Shown piece by piece: positions 55,032-57,941 of a stretch of DNA of 57,941 bases (position 1 is the stretch's first letter; the number at the start of each line of letters is the position of its first letter). Origin of the DNA: Bifidobacterium breve (GTDB lineage Bacteria; Actinomycetota; Acidimicrobiia; Acidimicrobiales; Acidimicrobilacustridaceae); contig CAMAQM010000002.1 of assembly GCA_945860545.1 (NCBI GenBank), positions 1 through 57,941 on the forward strand, given 5' to 3'. Under the pieces are notes generated by a model. The model did no database searches, was not told where the DNA came from, and was given only the letters and a program-made list of their open reading frames with translations. The translations under genes were made by a program, and so were the position numbers.

Positions 55032-56864
55032 GTGAGTTCTGCCCCACCAGCCCAACCGACCGCTTCGGGGCTGCCCGACTCGGCGGGTGCGGTGTTCATG
55101 GCCGGACTGCGCATCGTGTGGCGCTACGTGCGCAACCAGCCGTTGCGGTTCACGCTCGCCATGATCGGTGCCACCGGGTACGCCGCAGGTGCGGTGGGCA
55201 CGGCCTGGGTGCTGGGTGCGATCACCGACCGACTGGTCATCCCGGCGTTCGGCGACGGGGTGACCTCCGAGGCGGCCGCTGCGGGCGCTGCCGCCATCAT
55301 CGGGGTTGGTCTGTTGCGGGCCGGTTCGATCCTGCTTCGTCGGTACAACGGGGGCCTCACCGGCCTGCGCACCCGTGTGGACCTGCGCAAAGCGGTGACC
55401 GACACGCTCCTCGCCGCCCCCATGGAGTACCACCGGTCGCGCCCAACCGGTGAACTGTTGGCCCACGCCGATGCCGACGTGCAGGCCTCCACCGAGGTGC
55501 TCGACCCGTTGGCGTTCAGTCTCGGGGTCGTGGTCCTCGTGGCGTTCTCACTGGTGGCGCTGTTCATCGTGGACCCGTGGATCGCGCTGGTGGCCCTGGT
55601 GTTGTTTCCGTCGCTTGCACTGTTGAACCGTGCCTACACCAACCGGATCGCGTCGCTGGTGGCCCGGGTGCAGGTCTGTCTGGCCGAGGTGGCCGGGGTG
55701 GCCCACGAAAGTTTCGACGGCGCGTTGGCGGTCAAGACCCTGGGAATCGCCGATGCGGAAACCGAACGCATGCGCGTTGCGGCCAACGACCTGCGTGACG
55801 CCCGGGTGGCGGTGGGTCGGGTGCGGGCCGTGTTCGAGCCGGCCATCGACACGCTCCCGGGCCTCGGGATCATCGTCGTCGCACTCGTCGGTGCGGTGCG
55901 TATCGGTGCGGGCACCATGGACCCCGGCGGATTGGTCGCCGCCGCGTCGCTGTTCGGCCTGCTGGCCTTCCCCGTCCGCATCGTCGGGTTCTTCCTGCAG
56001 GAACTGCCCCGGTCGGTGGTGGCCACGGGGCGCATCGACGGGGTCCTGGCGGTCCCCCCGGGACCTCAACCTGGGGTCGGTGCGGCGGTCCCGCCGGGCC
56101 CGGTGGCGTTGCGGTTCGATCACGTCGGGTTCTCCTGGCCGGACGGGTCTCGGGTGCTCGACGACCTCTCGTTCAGCGTGGCCCCCGGTGAGGTGGTGGC
56201 ACTCGTGGGGGCCACCGGGTCGGGCAAGACGACCTTGTGCGAACTCGCAGTGCGACTCATGGATCCCACTTCGGGGTCGGTGCAGGTCGGGGGGGTCGAC
56301 GTCACCGAACTCGATCCGGCCTCGTTGCGTCAGGCCGTGGCACTGGTGTTCCAGGAGTCGTTCCTTTTCGCCGACCCGTTGCGCACCAACGTGGACCTCA
56401 CCGGCGAGTTGAGTGGTGAGGAACTCGCCGAGGTCGCCGGCATCGCCCACGCCCACGAGTTCGTTCTCGCCACCCCCCAGGGTTGGGACACGCCGGTGGG
56501 CGAGCGCGGGGTGAGCCTTTCGGGCGGCCAGCGCCAACGTCTGGCGCTGGCACGCGCCCTGGCCCGTCGGCCCCGGGTACTGATCCTCGATGACGCCACC
56601 AGTGCCATCGACCCGGTGGTGGAGGCCGGCGTGCTGGCCAACCTGCGCCGCTCGTTGTCGGCCACCACCCTCGTCGTGGCGCACCGCCTCGCCACCATCC
56701 GCCTCGCCGACCGGGTGGTGTTCCTCGCCGACGGCCGGGTCGCCGCCGAGGGCCGACACACCGATCTGCTCGGGGTGCCCGCCTACGCCGAGTTGGTGCG
56801 CGCCTATGAGCGCGACGCTGACGGTGGCGCCGACGGCGACGGCACCGGTGAGGGGTTGTCGTGA
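55032..56864 (+). CDS. ABC exporter half-transporter, with degenerate ATP site
   Basis: Exports an unknown substrate. The 610-residue protein has a six-helix membrane domain (about 25-320) and a nucleotide-binding domain with Walker A GATGSGKTTLCE (near 393-404), signature LSGGQRQRLALARAL, and Walker B VLILDDATSAID. The usual catalytic Glu after Walker B is Asp, so this site is probably weak, as in heterodimeric exporters. GTG 55032 is favoured over ATG 55099 because a promoter-like pair lies just before it. It overlaps the next half-transporter by four bases, which fits a heterodimer. Confidence 0.88.
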   Translation: MSSAPPAQPTASGLPDSAGAVFMAGLRIVWRYVRNQPLRFTLAMIGATGYAAGAVGTAWVLGAITDRLVIPAFGDGVTSEAAAAGAAAIIGVGLLRAGSILLRRYNGGLTGLRTRVDLRKAVTDTLLAAPMEYHRSRPTGELLAHADADVQASTEVLDPLAFSLGVVVLVAFSLVALFIVDPWIALVALVLFPSLALLNRAYTNRIASLVARVQVCLAEVAGVAHESFDGALAVKTLGIADAETERMRVAANDLRDARVAVGRVRAVFEPAIDTLPGLGIIVVALVGAVRIGAGTMDPGGLVAAASLFGLLAFPVRIVGFFLQELPRSVVATGRIDGVLAVPPGPQPGVGAAVPPGPVALRFDHVGFSWPDGSRVLDDLSFSVAPGEVVALVGATGSGKTTLCELAVRLMDPTSGSVQVGGVDVTELDPASLRQAVALVFQESFLFADPLRTNVDLTGELSGEELAEVAGIAHAHEFVLATPQGWDTPVGERGVSLSGGQRQRLALARALARRPRVLILDDATSAIDPVVEAGVLANLRRSLSATTLVVAHRLATIRLADRVVFLADGRVAAEGRHTDLLGVPAYAELVRAYERDADGGADGDGTGEGLS

Positions 56865-57941
56865 GCCCCGACGTCACCACCGAGGAGCTGCCAGCCACCG
56901 CCCCGGCGGGGGCCATTGCGGTGCTGCGCCGGGCGTTGCGGACCAGTCCTGGCCTGTTGCGGGGGGTGCGCACCACGGTGATGCTGGCCCTGTTCGGGGC
57001 GGCGGGCCGTGTGGTCGTCCCCGTGCTGGTCCAACAGGTCCTCGACCGCGGCATCCTCGGTGAGGAGGGGGTGCAGGTGGCGTTCGTGGCGGGAGCGACC
57101 GCTTTGGCGGCCCTGCTCGTCCTGGCGGTCATGGTGGCCTCCCGGTTCACCTACTTGCGGGTGGTGACCATTGCCGAGGAGACACTGGCCGATCTTCGGG
57201 TGCGTGCGTTCGCCCACATCCACCGGTTCAGCGTCGCCGACCTTGACGAGACCCGGCGAGGGGTCCTGACCGCCCGGGTCACCAGCGATGTGGAGACGGT
57301 GGCCCGTTTCGCCCAGTGGGGGGCCATTGCGTGGGTGGTGAACCCCATCGTGATCCTCGTCCTCGTCGGGGTCCTCACCGTGTACTCGTGGCAGATGGCC
57401 ATCGTGGTGGTGGTCGCCCTCGTCCCGTTGCTGCCCATCCTGCGGTTCCTCCAGCAGCGACAGTTGCGCGCCTATGACCGGGTGCGCACCCGGGTCAGCC
57501 AGACCCTCACCGCGCTGTCGGAGTTGGTGATGGGGGCTGGTGCGGTGCGGGCCTACGGCATTGAGAAACGCAGCCGGGACCGCATGGAGACCGCCATCGA
57601 CGCCCAGTACGACGCCGAACGCCGGGCACTGCTGTTCGTCACGTCGAGTTTCGCCACCAGCGACCTCGCCGGGGCGGTGGTCACCGCCATCGTGGTCGCC
57701 GTGGGCGTCGTGTTCGGTCCCGGTTGGGGTCTCGACGCCGGTTCGCTGGTCGCCACGCTGTTCCTCGTCACGCTCATCGTCGGGCCCGTCACCGAACTCA
57801 ACGAGATCCTCGACCAGACCCAGTCGGCCGTGGCGGGCTGGCGCAAGGTCCTCGACGTGCTCGACACGCCCGTCGAGGTCGTGGAACCGACCGACGGTGT
57901 GCTGTTGCCGCCCGGGCCCATCACGCTGCGCACCGACCACC
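56861..57941 (+). CDS. ABC exporter half-transporter (partial)
   Basis: The second subunit, cut by the window end after about 360 residues. It contains the membrane domain, with helices near 40-60, 65-90, 150-190 and 270-310, and coupling motifs such as VTSDVETVARFAQWG. The nucleotide-binding domain lies outside. The start is GTG 56861 in the stop of the upstream half (GTGA), so both are probably made together and form a heterodimer. The substrate is unknown. Confidence 0.87.
   Translation, partial: MSPDVTTEELPATAPAGAIAVLRRALRTSPGLLRGVRTTVMLALFGAAGRVVVPVLVQQVLDRGILGEEGVQVAFVAGATALAALLVLAVMVASRFTYLRVVTIAEETLADLRVRAFAHIHRFSVADLDETRRGVLTARVTSDVETVARFAQWGAIAWVVNPIVILVLVGVLTVYSWQMAIVVVVALVPLLPILRFLQQRQLRAYDRVRTRVSQTLTALSELVMGAGAVRAYGIEKRSRDRMETAIDAQYDAERRALLFVTSSFATSDLAGAVVTAIVVAVGVVFGPGWGLDAGSLVATLFLVTLIVGPVTELNEILDQTQSAVAGWRKVLDVLDTPVEVVEPTDGVLLPPGPITLRTDH

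Overview
This window is a GC-rich, gene-dense chromosomal segment (frequent GTG starts, GTGA/ATGA gene overlaps, almost no intergenic space) from an actinobacterium. An Acidimicrobiia-like lineage (relatives of Ilumatobacter) is my best guess; this is inferred from the mix of families: an F420-type luciferase-like oxidoreductase, a GuaB3 protein, an Rv2629-like release-factor homologue, HrcA/CIRCE control of groESL, and a very large GlmS. No mobile element, tRNA, rRNA or CRISPR array is visible.

Layout. 1-2016: the end of tuf, rpsJ, and then an unusual insertion (a secreted protein with no usable start codon and an opposite-strand TMEM175-type channel) that separates rpsJ from the rest of the S10 operon. 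2017-13281: rplC to rplO, secY and adk as one tightly overlapped S10-spc operon with its own promoter and a structured leader. 13282-16371: an alpha operon (rpmJ, rpsM, rpsK, rpsD, rpoA, rplQ) with a separate promoter and leader, lacking the map and infA genes normally found after adk. 16421-18293: truA, rplM, rpsI. 18309-26600: cell-wall and housekeeping genes (glmM, an oversized glmS, acpS, nnrE-nnrD fusion, a CBS protein, alr). 26610-30671: a Vms1/eRF1-like gene divergent from the t6A tRNA modification genes tsaE, tsaB, rimI, tsaD. 30672-32813: CIRCE-controlled groES-groEL. 32906-36961: a small conserved-looking protein, a NudL-type Nudix hydrolase, an unknown protein, guaB3 and guaA. 36968-42700: accessory genes (YdeI/DUF1801, LLM oxidoreductase, dienelactone hydrolase, UvrD/PcrA helicase, a membrane-anchored Rieske-like protein, a B12-domain-like protein). 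42753-47395: sucC-sucD and a GH3 glycosidase. 47466-51351: one-carbon and purine genes purN, purH, folD, metF. 51436-57941: an aldehyde dehydrogenase, two opposite-strand CitE-like lyases and two half-ABC exporters, the last cut by the window end.

Much of the window makes translation machinery (ribosomal proteins, SecY, t6A synthesis, chaperonin), wall precursors (GlmM and GlmS make glucosamine phosphates; Alr makes D-alanine) and purines (PurN, PurH, GuaA). Two signals run across the whole segment. Many operon-head genes outside the ribosomal block have a TANNNT box 6-8 bases before ATG/GTG, the signature of leaderless transcripts, whereas ribosomal operons have long folded leaders. The points most worth checking are the split S10 operon, the three leader structures, the 1164-residue GlmS, the His/Asp-acidic tail on L22 and the mini-ORF before the aldehyde dehydrogenase.
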